Positions 25,870 through 34,571 of a DNA stretch of 64,000 nt are shown in pieces (position 1 is the first letter of the stretch; each line of letters begins with the position of its first letter). Source of the DNA: Bacillota bacterium. GTDB lineage: Bacteria; Bacillota; Bacilli; Paenibacillales; Paenibacillaceae. A program made the translations under genes and the position numbers. The stretch is taken from assembly GCA_023391635.1 (NCBI GenBank), contig JAEWAQ010000072.1, positions 1 through 64,000 on the forward strand. Reading direction: 5' to 3'. The notes under the pieces are model-generated. The model was not told the DNA's origin and made no database searches. It saw nothing but the letters and a program-made list of their open reading frames with translations.

Positions 25870-26992
25870 TCAAGAAATAATTTACGATGAGTTCGTCCAC
25901 GTGACGGCGAAACCGCTCGCGGAACGCAGCCGCCGAGTAATGCTCTGCCTGCGCGCTGCAATGCCGGTGCGAGATCCGCTGGCCTTGCCGCTCGAACTCC
26001 CGCACGGCCCGCACCAGCGAGCAAGCGGTCTGTTCGTCGAAGAAGACGCCGGTCGGATTCGCCCGCTCCAACCCGCGCACGGTCTCGAGCACGCCGCCTT
26101 TGCCGTAGGCGATCACCGGCGTTCCACAAGCCTGCGCTTCCACCGGGGCGATCCCGAAATCCTCCTCCGCCGCAAACACGAACGCCTTGGCCTTCTGCAT
26201 GTACCCGAGCAGCACTTCGTCCGGCTGATAGCCGAGCAGCGTCACATTGCGCTCCGCTTTCGCCTTGATCCGGGCATAATCGGGGCCGTCGCCGATGACG
26301 ACGAGCCGCTTGTCGGGCATGGAGCCGAACGCTTCCACGATGAGATCGACCCGCTTGTAGGGAACCATCCGGGAGGCGGTCAAGTAATAATCTTCCTTGC
26401 GCTCGCATAGCGAGAATCGCCCGACATCGACAGGGGGATGAATGACGGTCGACCGGCGGCGGTACACTTTCCAGATGCGCCGGGCGATATATCGGGAATT
26501 CGCCACCATGTCATCGACACCGCTCGCCGTCCGCACGTCCCATAGCCGCATGCGGTGCAGCGTCCACTTGGCCGCCACGCCCATAAGCCCCCGGTGCAGG
26601 CCATTGCCGCGCAAATATTGGTGCTGCATATCCCAGGCGTAGCGGATCGGCGTATGCACATAGGAGATATGGAGCTGGTCCGGGCCGGTAATGACTCCTT
26701 TGGCGACCGCATGCGAGCTGGAGATGACCAGATCGTAGCCGGACAAATCAAATTGCTCGACGGCAAGCGGCATAAGGCCGAGATACTGCCGGTATCGCGT
26801 CCGGGCGAAAGGCAGCTTCTGGATAAAGGAGGTACGAACCGGCTTGCCGCGGATGAAGTGCCGCCGATCCTCGGGCAGGAAATCGACGAGGCTGAACAGG
26901 TCCGCCTCCGGATACAGGGCGATCAACTGCTCCAGCACCTTCTCCGCCCCCGCGTAGACAACGAGCCAGTCGTGGACGATCGCCACTTTCAC
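25796..26992 (-). CDS. glycosyltransferase, GT4 (WbaZ/mannosyltransferase-like)
   Basis: A 398-residue GT-B glycosyltransferase. It opens with KVAIVHDWLVVYAGAEKVLE, has YVHTPIRYAWDM typical of WbaZ-like mannosyltransferases, and the C-terminal donor-site motif EEDFGIAPVEAQACGTPVIA. It would extend the EPS repeat from a nucleotide sugar, perhaps GDP-mannose, since that pathway is encoded nearby (inference). GTG 26992 overlaps the stop of the upstream glycosyltransferase as GTGA and has GGAGG upstream. Confidence 0.9.
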   Translation of the reverse strand: MKVAIVHDWLVVYAGAEKVLEQLIALYPEADLFSLVDFLPEDRRHFIRGKPVRTSFIQKLPFARTRYRQYLGLMPLAVEQFDLSGYDLVISSSHAVAKGVITGPDQLHISYVHTPIRYAWDMQHQYLRGNGLHRGLMGVAAKWTLHRMRLWDVRTASGVDDMVANSRYIARRIWKVYRRRSTVIHPPVDVGRFSLCERKEDYYLTASRMVPYKRVDLIVEAFGSMPDKRLVVIGDGPDYARIKAKAERNVTLLGYQPDEVLLGYMQKAKAFVFAAEEDFGIAPVEAQACGTPVIAYGKGGVLETVRGLERANPTGVFFDEQTACSLVRAVREFERQGQRISHRHCSAQAEHYSAAAFRERFRRHVDELIVNYFLNGGDDWRELDDLEPETAVVSGRYG

Positions 26993-28095
26993 GATTGCAC
27001 CGCCTCCTTCACCACGTCCAAGGTCTGTCTGGCGCACAATTCCCAGCTGTATTGCGCCGCCTGGCGCCTCCCGCTGTCGCCGAGCCGCTCGCGGGTGCCG
27101 GTTTCCCGCATCATCCGGTCGATCTGCCGGGCAATATCGTCGGGACGATGCGGGTCGCAATACAGCGCCGCATCCCGGCACACCTCCGGCAGCGATGCCG
27201 CGGTGGAGACAATGACCGGCGTGCCGCATGACATCGCCTCCAGCGGCGGCAGGCCGAAGCCTTCGTACAGAGACGGATACACGAAGCAGGAAGCTCCCTC
27301 GTACAAAGCTTTCAATTGTTCGTCGGATACGTACCCCGCCAGCTTGACGCGGTCCGATCGGGGCAGCTCCGACCGCCCGAATACCCGAGCGTTGGAAGCT
27401 CCCGCGATGACGATCTCGTAATCCGCATCCCGCAGCCGTTCGAATGCGCGGGCAAGATTCGCGAAGTTCTTGCTCGGATTGTGGCTGCTGACCGCCAGCA
27501 CATAGCGCCCAGGCGCGATGCCGAGTTGGCCGTAGATCGACGCATCCGGCTTGACGCCTTGCATATGCTCGCTGCCGAGCGGCACGACCCGAATCTTGCC
27601 TGCGGGAATGCGGCAGTGCTTCACCAGTTCGGACTTGGAAAATTCCGAAGCGGTCACGATGACGCCGGCCATGACGCCGAGCCCTCGCTGGATGACCTTA
27701 TAGGCGTTGCGGAACGCGAAGGAGAAAGAGGCCGGATAGGCGAACACGGCTGAATCGTGAATCGTCGCCACCTGCCTTCGCTTGAGCAGCGGCCCCGTGT
27801 TGCACAGATTGACGAGCCAGCCATCGCGGGCATGCCACGGAAGAACGAGCTGCTCCCACAGATGCCCGCTTGACCAGCCGTCCACACTCGTCTGTCTGAC
27901 CTCAATTTGCGAAAGCCGCAAATCGTGCAGGGCCCCCGGCGGCACGAGCAGCTTGACGTCGTGCCGCGCTTCGCCGCCTGCCGCTTCCCGTTCCGCCTCC
28001 AGCAGAACGTCCCATTGCTTGACCAGCTCGATCGCATAGCGCTGAACGCCCGTGACCGCTTGCGTCAAAAACCGGCCATTCACATAAATGTTCAT
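26989..28095 (-). CDS. glycosyltransferase, GT4
   Basis: A 368-residue GT4 enzyme. The N-terminus MNIYVNGRFLTQAVTGVQRY carries the acceptor-side glycine-rich loop (here TGVQRYA), and the C-terminal half has VYPSLYEGFGLPPLEAMSCG, the EX7E-type donor-binding motif. It has no membrane segment and should act at the cytoplasmic membrane face on the lipid-linked repeat. ATG 28095 overlaps the stop of the upstream gene as ATGA. The linked sugar is unknown. Confidence 0.9.
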   Translation of the reverse strand: MNIYVNGRFLTQAVTGVQRYAIELVKQWDVLLEAEREAAGGEARHDVKLLVPPGALHDLRLSQIEVRQTSVDGWSSGHLWEQLVLPWHARDGWLVNLCNTGPLLKRRQVATIHDSAVFAYPASFSFAFRNAYKVIQRGLGVMAGVIVTASEFSKSELVKHCRIPAGKIRVVPLGSEHMQGVKPDASIYGQLGIAPGRYVLAVSSHNPSKNFANLARAFERLRDADYEIVIAGASNARVFGRSELPRSDRVKLAGYVSDEQLKALYEGASCFVYPSLYEGFGLPPLEAMSCGTPVIVSTAASLPEVCRDAALYCDPHRPDDIARQIDRMMRETGTRERLGDSGRRQAAQYSWELCARQTLDVVKEAVQS

Positions 28096-28922
28096 AGCAT
28101 GCCTCGCAATCTGCCGCGGAAGGAATTCCAGTAATACATCGATTTCGGAATTTGCAGCGAAGTACCGAACAGCATCGTGCCGAGGAATGGCCGCAGCAGC
28201 GCCTTCGCCTTGAACCCGAACGGATAGCGGTGCTTGGTGACGACTCGGCCGAATCCGCATCCATAGCGATATGCCCGGCGAATGATCTGCGGCGTGAAGG
28301 AAGCCAGCGGATTCGGATGCCTGACCGTAAAGCCGGGGTCGTAGTAGACGGCGAATCGCTGCAAGGCGCGCAGCAGATAATCCGTCTCTTCCCCGGAATG
28401 ATAGATCGTCTTGGCTCCGACGCCGATATCCTCATCGAATTCGCCGATCGCTTCCGCTGCTTCTCTTCGCACGAAGATGGTGAACGATACTGCACGGCTC
28501 CATACGTTAAGCTTATCGACGAGGCCCGCCTCTGCGTCGAATTTGCCGACTGCGTCATGGCCCGCCGCATCGATCGAACGGCCGGTGATAATCGCCAGAG
28601 CCGGGTTGCGGACGAACATCCCGGCAGCTTTGCCAAGCAAGTCGGGATCGTACCAGCAGTCGTCGTCGGGAAACGAGACGATGTCTCCGCTCACGTGACG
28701 GAGGCCGATGTTGCGTGCTTTGGACAAGCCGCGGGCAGAGCGGAGACGGCGAACCGCGAACCTCTCCTTGTACGTGTCGATGAGCGGCGCCAAACGGTCG
28801 TCGACGTTCTGGTCAATGACGAGCAGCTCGAAATTCCGGTACGTTTGCCCATCCAGCTTTTCCATGAAATGCGCCACCTCGGCATGTCGGTCAACCGTGG
28901 CCAGGATTAGAGACACTTTCAC
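28092..28922 (-). CDS. glycosyltransferase family 2
   Basis: A 276-residue GT-A enzyme. It has the N-terminal SLILATVDRHAEV strand-loop, the LSKARNIGL motif, the metal-binding FPDDDCWYDPD (DxD type, about 94-104) and the EETDYLLRAL motif (ED/E region). The C-terminal 40 residues are hydrophobic and basic and may touch the membrane. GTG 28922 follows GGAGGAGACTGACCC. It overlaps the upstream GT2 gene by 32 bases. Confidence 0.9.
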   Translation of the reverse strand: MKVSLILATVDRHAEVAHFMEKLDGQTYRNFELLVIDQNVDDRLAPLIDTYKERFAVRRLRSARGLSKARNIGLRHVSGDIVSFPDDDCWYDPDLLGKAAGMFVRNPALAIITGRSIDAAGHDAVGKFDAEAGLVDKLNVWSRAVSFTIFVRREAAEAIGEFDEDIGVGAKTIYHSGEETDYLLRALQRFAVYYDPGFTVRHPNPLASFTPQIIRRAYRYGCGFGRVVTKHRYPFGFKAKALLRPFLGTMLFGTSLQIPKSMYYWNSFRGRLRGML

Positions 28923-29913
28923 GGGTCAGTCTCCTCCAATCATCCGCGAGAACGAAACGAATCGCTTTCCAATAAGAAGCCGATCGATGGCGCCAACGCT
29001 TGCACGCCCACGCTCTGGCGAGCAAGCCGAGCGATGTCCACAAGTGGGCGGCGTGGCGGGCGATTCCCGCTTGCTTCAACTTCAGGAGATGGTGATGGTT
29101 CACGATCTCCGTATAGGCAACCAGCGCGTCCCGGTCCCGGGAAGCCGGGGAGTGCCGATGGTCAACCTGCAGCGCGGGATCGATCCACAGTTCCCCGCTG
29201 CGCATCGCCCGGTCGGACAGATACAGATCCTCGCCCACGCTGTAGCCTTGCAGCCATTCCGCCGGGCTCAGCCCGGCCAGCGCGAGCTTGCGGAACGACA
29301 TGTTGCAGCCCAGCAGGTATTCGGTCCGGAACGGCCGGCGCATGGCGCCCCACCTCGTCATGGATCCTCCGTAGCTGCTCGGCGACAATTTCCCGGGCTC
29401 GCGAGAGTCATAGAGAAAGAAGCGGGTGAATAAGTCCCATCGCCAATTGCTCCTGAGATTGCGATCGATGCCGCCAACTCCCGCCGCTTGCGGGCGCCGC
29501 TCGTACCAAGCGGCAAGCCGCCTGAGATAGCCGGGTGTCAGTTCGGCGTCGTCATCTAGAAACAGGATGACGCCATGCGTCGCCTTCTCCACCGCTGTCA
29601 TGCGGGAGCGCAGCAGGCCGGGCAGCTGCTTCCGGTAGTAGGCGAATGCAATACTGGCACTGTCTCTTCCCTCCGCTTCGCTGTCGCATGGATCGTCGCT
29701 TTCGTCTCCGCTCCCGCTATCGCGGGAGCAGCCGTTCGCCAGCAGCCGTTCGAGCCGCCTCACGGTCTCCGGGGGCAGTTCCCCATCGTCCACAATCATC
29801 ACTTCAAGGGGAATGTCCGCCGCTTGCCGGGCGATCGCGGCGATGCAGCGCTCCAGGTCGTCAGGACGATTCCGCGTACAGATCGCCAGCGTCATTCCGG
29901 TCAAGCGCGGCAT
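28891..29913 (-). CDS. glycosyltransferase family 2 with acidic insert
   Basis: A 340-residue GT-A enzyme. MTLAICTRNRPDDLERCIAA opens the nucleotide-binding fold, and LFLDDDAELTPGYL (about 115-128) provides the DxD metal site. GEDLYLSDRAMRSG matches the acceptor-side E-D motif. Between about residues 60 and 88 there is a Ser/Asp/Glu/Gly-rich insert (SRDSGSGDESDDPCDSEAEG) that is unusual for the family and may be a species-specific loop. ATG 29913 follows GGGAGGCATC. It overlaps the pyruvyl transferase gene by 53 bases. Confidence 0.88.
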   Translation of the reverse strand: MPRLTGMTLAICTRNRPDDLERCIAAIARQAADIPLEVMIVDDGELPPETVRRLERLLANGCSRDSGSGDESDDPCDSEAEGRDSASIAFAYYRKQLPGLLRSRMTAVEKATHGVILFLDDDAELTPGYLRRLAAWYERRPQAAGVGGIDRNLRSNWRWDLFTRFFLYDSREPGKLSPSSYGGSMTRWGAMRRPFRTEYLLGCNMSFRKLALAGLSPAEWLQGYSVGEDLYLSDRAMRSGELWIDPALQVDHRHSPASRDRDALVAYTEIVNHHHLLKLKQAGIARHAAHLWTSLGLLARAWACKRWRHRSASYWKAIRFVLADDWRRLTRESVSNPGHG

Positions 29914-30883
29914 GATGCCTCCCCTCCCTTGCCGCCAAATGCGTCCACTCCCGATAGTAGCTCATGTTCTTGCCATAGCTGTTGTCGAGCAGCCGATTCG
30001 GGATGTTCATCAAGCAGGCGAGAAGATGGCCATGCAGCCGGGAAGTGACGACTTCATCGCAATCGCTGTACAGCCGCAGTGCCTTGGTCATCCAGCGATC
30101 GGCCATCCGGTACCAGAGCGGCCTGAGCGGCAGCAAGTTGTACAAATGGCGATCCAGCCGAAATCCGATGACGAAGAGACGCAATGCCAGGAATTCGGCC
30201 TTTGTCAGCAGTTTCGGCCAATCGGTGTCGACATCGGTTGCGGTGTATCCGGGCGCCTTGGGACCTGCTTCCCCATCGGTGCGAAACAATCCGAGCGTCC
30301 GGCCGCTTCCGCCGCCCGCGCCCGGGCTGGCACCGCGGTGCTGCCGAATCGGATACAATTGATGCGCCATGTCCGGAGACAGGTAAACGTTCGCAAGCTT
30401 CCCCCTCACCGTTTCATAGGAAGTCCGGTCTCTGACGAACAAGTGAAAATCCGAATGCTCGCCGAGCCGCCGAAGGCTGCGTTCCTGCCGCGCGGCATCG
30501 GCGAAGTAGACGGTTTGCGGCAGTACGACGATCCGGTGATGCGGGTAGGCGCGTGCCGCTTGCTCCCTGAGCCGCTGATTGCCCGGATACAGGTCTCCGA
30601 AGTTGCCGCCTCCGTGGCAGACGATGATCCATTGCCGTGGCAGCCGCATACGGGTGCGGAATTGATGAATGCACAGCCGCTTGCGGACACGAATCCGATG
30701 CTCTCGGAAAAACAGTTCCGTCCCCTTCATAATCAGAAGGTCACCGATATTCTCGTGGACGGGATAGTCCAGGTACACGATCTGGGAATCCGGCGGAACG
30801 ACCTCGAGAATCGGAAGCAGCATCCGCTTCAGCAGCTCCATCGGATCCGGGTGCGCCAGTTCCGGCAAATCCGGCATGGTCAT
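29861..30883 (-). CDS. polysaccharide pyruvyl transferase family protein
   Basis: A 340-residue protein of the CsaB/EpsO/WcaK family, which adds ketal pyruvate from phosphoenolpyruvate to a sugar and gives the polymer negative charge. Supporting motifs are YPVHENIGDLLIMKGTE, IVCHGGGNFGDLYPGNQ (about 88-104) and HGHLLACLMNIPNRLLDN near the C-terminus. It resembles the Bacillus EpsI/EpsO subgroup. ATG 30883 has AAGGAGGATGCCCC directly upstream. It follows the BY-kinase-like gene after 13 bases. Confidence 0.9.
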   Translation of the reverse strand: MTMPDLPELAHPDPMELLKRMLLPILEVVPPDSQIVYLDYPVHENIGDLLIMKGTELFFREHRIRVRKRLCIHQFRTRMRLPRQWIIVCHGGGNFGDLYPGNQRLREQAARAYPHHRIVVLPQTVYFADAARQERSLRRLGEHSDFHLFVRDRTSYETVRGKLANVYLSPDMAHQLYPIRQHRGASPGAGGGSGRTLGLFRTDGEAGPKAPGYTATDVDTDWPKLLTKAEFLALRLFVIGFRLDRHLYNLLPLRPLWYRMADRWMTKALRLYSDCDEVVTSRLHGHLLACLMNIPNRLLDNSYGKNMSYYREWTHLAAREGRHHAALDRNDAGDLYAESS

Positions 30884-30896
30884 GGGGCATCCTCCT

Positions 30897-31580
30897 TTAT
30901 CCGCGAGAAGTCACGTAGTGCCGATATGCCCTGGTCATTTTGCGTTCCGCTTTGTTCAGCACGCATCCGATAATGCGCACGTTCAACCTCTGCAGCAGCT
31001 TTTTCATTTCCAGAGCCTTGGCTTTGCGCGAAATGCCGGTGTGCAGCACCCACAATACCCCGTCGCTCTTCCTGGACAGCGTTGCCGCATCCGCCAGCGC
31101 GAGCATGGCGGGCGAATCGATCAAGATCAAGTCGAATTGTTCCTTCGCCTGCGTCAACAGCGATTCCATCGCGGCCGTATCGAGCAGATCGTCGGTCAGC
31201 GATGGCGTCGGCCCCGCCGTCAGTACGGACAGCGTGGGAAGTCCTGCCGCCGGCTGAACCGCTTCGCCGAGCGTCGCGGTTTGGCGAAGCACGTTCGTCA
31301 ATCCGCGCAGGTTGGACAGGGAGAATACGCGGTCGAGAGCCGGCTGCTTCGTGCAGCCGTCGATGAGCAGCACCTTCTTGCCGGTCTGGGCATAAGCAAG
31401 CGCCAGATTGGCCGCCACGGTCGTGCGACCTTCGGACGGCGCCGCCGAGATGACCGTCAGCACCTGCCAGGCGTCGTCTTGCGCTCCCATCATATTGCGA
31501 AGCGTCCGGAAAGCATCCGATGCCTGGGAATTCGGATCCAGATGCGTGATCATGCTGCGTTTAGCCGTTAATGTGGACAT
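30897..31580 (-). CDS. CpsD/CapB-type tyrosine-kinase-like ATPase with altered Walker A
   Basis: A 227-residue partner of the Wzz-like membrane adaptor. It has Walker A region SAAPSEGRTTVAAN (45-58), Walker A' VLLIDGCTKQP (70-80) and Walker B LILIDSP (about 127-133). The P-loop lysine expected before Thr/Ser is Arg52 (codon CGC), and the usual ID-A-DLR-K-P motif is degenerate. The C-terminus holds only two tyrosines (RAYRHYVTSRG), a minimal phosphorylation cluster. Kinase activity may therefore be reduced or absent. ATG 31580 has AGGAGGAAAGGC upstream and overlaps the wzz stop by 20 bases. Confidence 0.9.
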   Translation of the reverse strand: MSTLTAKRSMITHLDPNSQASDAFRTLRNMMGAQDDAWQVLTVISAAPSEGRTTVAANLALAYAQTGKKVLLIDGCTKQPALDRVFSLSNLRGLTNVLRQTATLGEAVQPAAGLPTLSVLTAGPTPSLTDDLLDTAAMESLLTQAKEQFDLILIDSPAMLALADAATLSRKSDGVLWVLHTGISRKAKALEMKKLLQRLNVRIIGCVLNKAERKMTRAYRHYVTSRG

Positions 31581-32316
31581 GCCTTTCCTCCTGGGTTCTC
31601 GCGAACAGCGGCGCCGCGGCGGGCTTTGCGCTCTTCACGTCGGTTTTGCGAATTTCGGGAATGCCGGCGAGCACCGGTACGGCGAGCAACCGTTCGATCT
31701 GCTCGGCTTCCTTCAGCCTCGTATCGAAATATTCAAGCAGGAACGCGATGAACACGGCAGCGAAAGAGGAAGCGGTGAAAGCGACGAGCAGCAGGAACGT
31801 AAGTCCCGTCTGCTCTGAAGCCGGCGGCAGCTGCGGATCGGAAGCAATGATGATCATCGCGCTGTCCGTCCTCAAGATGTCGGGGGCCCTGGCGCGGAAC
31901 ACGCTCGTCACGGCATTGACGATATCGGATGCGCGCGCATAGGACCGGTCCTTCCAGACGACATCCATGATCTGGCTGCCGGACACCGAACTGACTTGCA
32001 GCGATTGCAGCAGTTCATCCGCCGTTACGTTCAGTTCGGGATGCGTGGCGGCGACTTCCTGGAGAATGCCCGGCGTGCGGATCAATTGCTTATACGTGTT
32101 GACCAGCATCGCGCTAACCGTCGCATCGCCCGGGCTCATCTGCAGCAGCCCGTTCTCCATCGTCGCCTTGCCGACGATGATCTTGCCGTTCGCTTGATAG
32201 ACCGGCTTGCTGACGATGGAACCGTAGTATCCGGCAGCCAGGCATGCCGCCATCACCACAATCACGACCATGATCCAACGCTTGCGCACGATTTTCACGT
32301 AATCGGATAGTGTCAT
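31561..32316 (-). CDS. Wzz/CapA-type chain-length regulator
   Basis: A 251-residue polysaccharide copolymerase. It has a short cytoplasmic N-terminus (MTLSDYVKIVRKRW), TM1 (about 15-37), an extracellular domain with predicted coiled character, a Pro-rich stretch before TM2 (DPQLPPASEQTG), TM2 (about 185-208) and a cytoplasmic tail that should touch the CpsD-like ATPase. ATG 32316 was chosen because it begins the Wzz motif and follows AGGAGGTACCT. It is the first gene of the assembly operon, 50 bases past the -10 of promoter P2. Confidence 0.92.
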   Translation of the reverse strand: MTLSDYVKIVRKRWIMVVIVVMAACLAAGYYGSIVSKPVYQANGKIIVGKATMENGLLQMSPGDATVSAMLVNTYKQLIRTPGILQEVAATHPELNVTADELLQSLQVSSVSGSQIMDVVWKDRSYARASDIVNAVTSVFRARAPDILRTDSAMIIIASDPQLPPASEQTGLTFLLLVAFTASSFAAVFIAFLLEYFDTRLKEAEQIERLLAVPVLAGIPEIRKTDVKSAKPAAAPLFARTQEERHVHING

Positions 32317-32338
32317 AGGTACCTCCTGTTTTATGTGC

Positions 32339-32394
32339 GGTACAATTCGTATCATAAGTATCTTTAATTTATGCTACATTTTGTATCATGTCAA
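32339..32394 (-). promoter_or_regulatory. EPS promoter P2 (wzz operon) with two palindromic operators
   Basis: Minus strand: -35 TTGACA (32394-32389), 17-bp spacer, -10 TAAATT (32371-32366). The spacer holds TGATACAAAATGTAGC (32388-32373). A second operator, TGATACGAATTGTACC, is at 32354-32339, downstream of the predicted transcription start and before the ribosome binding site. It is the closest of the four promoters to sigma-A consensus. Confidence 0.85.
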
Positions 32395-32429
32395 GAATGA
32401 TTTATTCCCTTTCTCTGTCCCATGCACAT

Positions 32430-33641
32430 TTACTCCGCCCTGGGGGAATATCGCCAGTCCGGACGCGGCTCCCCGAGCCGGCCGCAGAACGCCAGCAATT
32501 GCTCGGCTTTCGATCGCCAGGATTGCTGCCTCGCGGCATTCCGGATACGCTCTCGATTCGGCGGCTGCCTGCCGGAACGCAGCTCCAGCAACTCGCCCGC
32601 GCGGGCGACGAACTCTTGCCGATCCCGGTAGAACACGAGGAAATCTTCTTTTCTTCGGAGCAGTTCCGGTGTTTCCCTGACGATCACTTGCAATCCCGCC
32701 GCCGCATACTCGTACAGCTTCATCGGACTTCGGCCGCGGTTGGCCGGGTGATCGGAGAACGGCAGCAAAGCGAGGTCGACATGCTTCAGGTAGGCGGGCA
32801 GGTCGGCGTACGATCGCCGGCCCAGCAGATGCACGTTGGGAAACGCGCCCAGCTTGCGGACGGCGGCATGATCGCAAGGACCGATGACGATCAGGCTAAG
32901 GTCCGGACGGCGTTCGGCGAGCAGTCGGAGCGCTTCGAGATCGAGACGTTCGTCGACCGCTCCCATGTAGATCGCGCGCGGTCCCGGAATCGCTGTCAAA
33001 TCGTGCGGTTCCGGCCCTCCTTGGGCGAAATGCTCGAATTCCACGCCGTTCTCGAGGATCATGGTCGGGATGCCTTGCCTGAAGCGCTGTACGCTGCGCA
33101 AAACGGATTCCGAGGTGGCGATCATACCATGGGCGCCAGCCATGATTTCCCGCTCCGCGAGCAGCACCGTCCGATCGCCGGACATTTCGGCATAATGGTC
33201 CGTCGGCCGGTAAACGACGACTTTCGCGTTTACGTGTTTTTCGATGCCCGCAAAATAAGGCTGGTCGATCAGCAGCAAATCCACGTCGGAAAACCCGCGG
33301 TCCCGCAATAATTTCGATACGCTTGGAAACCGGATGGAGCGGACAAACCAGTTGGTGCCCGTTCTGCGGTAGATCCGACCGGCAATCGCCCAAGGGACGA
33401 GCGACATCGGGACGCCATGCAACATGTCCCCTGGCTGATCCCCCATGCTTCGCCACTGTTCGAATCGTTCGCGGATCGGCAGTTTGCCTACCTTGAGCAA
33501 ATGAGCTGGCGTCACCGACGTGCTCAAATGAAGCACCCGATGCCCCATGCCGGACAGCTCCCGCGCCAGATGGTGGGAACCGACGACGAACGCCCCTCCG
33601 ATGTAGGTATGGCTTGCGAACAGGATGTTCATCTTCTCCAC
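32430..33641 (-). CDS. glycosyltransferase, TuaH-like GT4, single-gene EPS unit
   Basis: A 403-residue GT-B glycosyltransferase beginning MNILFASHTYIGGAFVVGSH after three residues. It contains VVYRPTDHYAEM and the donor-site region SPMKLYEYAAAGLQVIV, which resemble TuaH-like and related teichuronic-acid/EPS glycosyltransferases. GTG 33641 has GGAGGCGAC upstream; ATG 33632 is possible. It is transcribed alone from promoter P3 and ends 36 bases before the -35 of P2, so it forms its own unit under the same apparent control. Confidence 0.87.
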   Translation of the reverse strand: MEKMNILFASHTYIGGAFVVGSHHLARELSGMGHRVLHLSTSVTPAHLLKVGKLPIRERFEQWRSMGDQPGDMLHGVPMSLVPWAIAGRIYRRTGTNWFVRSIRFPSVSKLLRDRGFSDVDLLLIDQPYFAGIEKHVNAKVVVYRPTDHYAEMSGDRTVLLAEREIMAGAHGMIATSESVLRSVQRFRQGIPTMILENGVEFEHFAQGGPEPHDLTAIPGPRAIYMGAVDERLDLEALRLLAERRPDLSLIVIGPCDHAAVRKLGAFPNVHLLGRRSYADLPAYLKHVDLALLPFSDHPANRGRSPMKLYEYAAAGLQVIVRETPELLRRKEDFLVFYRDRQEFVARAGELLELRSGRQPPNRERIRNAARQQSWRSKAEQLLAFCGRLGEPRPDWRYSPRAE

Positions 33642-33659
33642 GCGGAAGTCGCCTCCGTC

Positions 33660-33704
33660 GTTACATAATGTAATCAGTTTATGCTACAATTTGTAACATG
33701 TCAA
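33660..33704 (-). promoter_or_regulatory. EPS promoter P3 with two palindromic operators
   Basis: Minus strand: -35 TTGACA (33704-33699), 17-bp spacer, -10 TAAACT (33681-33676). The spacer carries TGTTACAAATTGTAGC (33698-33683). Just downstream is TTACATTATGTAA, a perfect 13-bp palindrome on 33673-33661, the most symmetric copy of the site. It precedes the single-gene glycosyltransferase unit. Confidence 0.82.
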
Positions 33705-33728
33705 GAGAAAGCCCCCCGCAACGGCAAA

Positions 33729-33749
33729 GTCCGCTCACGAGGAGCGGAC
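33729..33749 (-). terminator. putative terminator of the ABC exporter operon
   Basis: GTCCGCTC (33729-33736) pairs with GAGCGGAC (33742-33749) around a 5-base loop. On the minus strand it is followed by TTTGCCG. It lies 28 bases past the stop of the ABC permease gene and just upstream of promoter P3, so it insulates the EPS promoter. Confidence 0.65.
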
Positions 33750-33776
33750 CCGATTGGAGCTGATCAAATAATCTCG

Positions 33777-34571
33777 TTACGCCGATACGTCTCGCTTGCA
33801 GAACACCGCCCACGACACGATATTGAAGACGATCGCGTAAGCCGCCAGGACGGCGATCGAGAACCCGAGCGTTGTCTCCTGGCCGGGAACGGGGAAGCCG
33901 CCGCTCAAATACGAAGTCAAATCCAGATGCATGAACATAACGTACTTGACCCAGGATTTGCCCACGAGCGCGAACAATCCACTTAGGATCTGCCCCGAGA
34001 GCAGCAGGAAGATCGACAGCCCGATCGCCAAGCCGCTGCTGCGGAATGCGGACGACATCATGAAGCCGAACGTCACCACGACGATCAGGCTGATGAACTG
34101 GAGTCCGTAAAACTCCAGCATGTACGCCCACGGCGAGCCCGCCGACGCGGGCAAGTCTCCCCCAGAAGCATCGTAACCGAAATAAAGCACGCTCGTCAGG
34201 AACGACATGACGAATCCGACCACCGAGAAGAACAGCGCGAACAGAATCGTGGCAACATACTTGGACAGCAGAATAGTCGATCTTCGCCATGGACGGATCA
34301 AGAGCAGCTTGATCGTGCCCCAAGTGAACTCTCCGGCAACCGCCTCCGAAGCTTTGACGACCGTGAAGATCGTAATCAGGAAATACAGCACCTGGCTGGA
34401 AACCCGCATGATCGACCAGTTGGCGCCGACTTCCGGCTCGCCCATGGCTGCATATAACAAGGTCGACAAGCCGAACGGAGTGAGCACGACGAATCCGAGC
34501 ATGATCCACGTCGCGAGCCTGCGGTAAATCTTCATGTTCTCGTTCTGAACCAAGTTCCAGAAGCTAGGCAT
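33777..34571 (-). CDS. ABC-2 family exporter permease
   Basis: A 264-residue membrane protein with six predicted helices and the ABC-2 pattern: an N-terminal amphipathic segment (SFWNLVQNENMKIYRRLATW), EFTWGTIKLLLIRPWRR after the second helix, and paired helices at the C-terminus. ATG 34571 fits the GGGGGG ribosome binding site; GTG 34580 is in frame. It overlaps the ATPase gene stop by 8 bases. The pair resembles export or bacteriocin/lantibiotic-resistance transporters. No EPS operator precedes it, so it is probably not part of the EPS regulon. Confidence 0.9.
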   Translation of the reverse strand: MPSFWNLVQNENMKIYRRLATWIMLGFVVLTPFGLSTLLYAAMGEPEVGANWSIMRVSSQVLYFLITIFTVVKASEAVAGEFTWGTIKLLLIRPWRRSTILLSKYVATILFALFFSVVGFVMSFLTSVLYFGYDASGGDLPASAGSPWAYMLEFYGLQFISLIVVVTFGFMMSSAFRSSGLAIGLSIFLLLSGQILSGLFALVGKSWVKYVMFMHLDLTSYLSGGFPVPGQETTLGFSIAVLAAYAIVFNIVSWAVFCKRDVSA

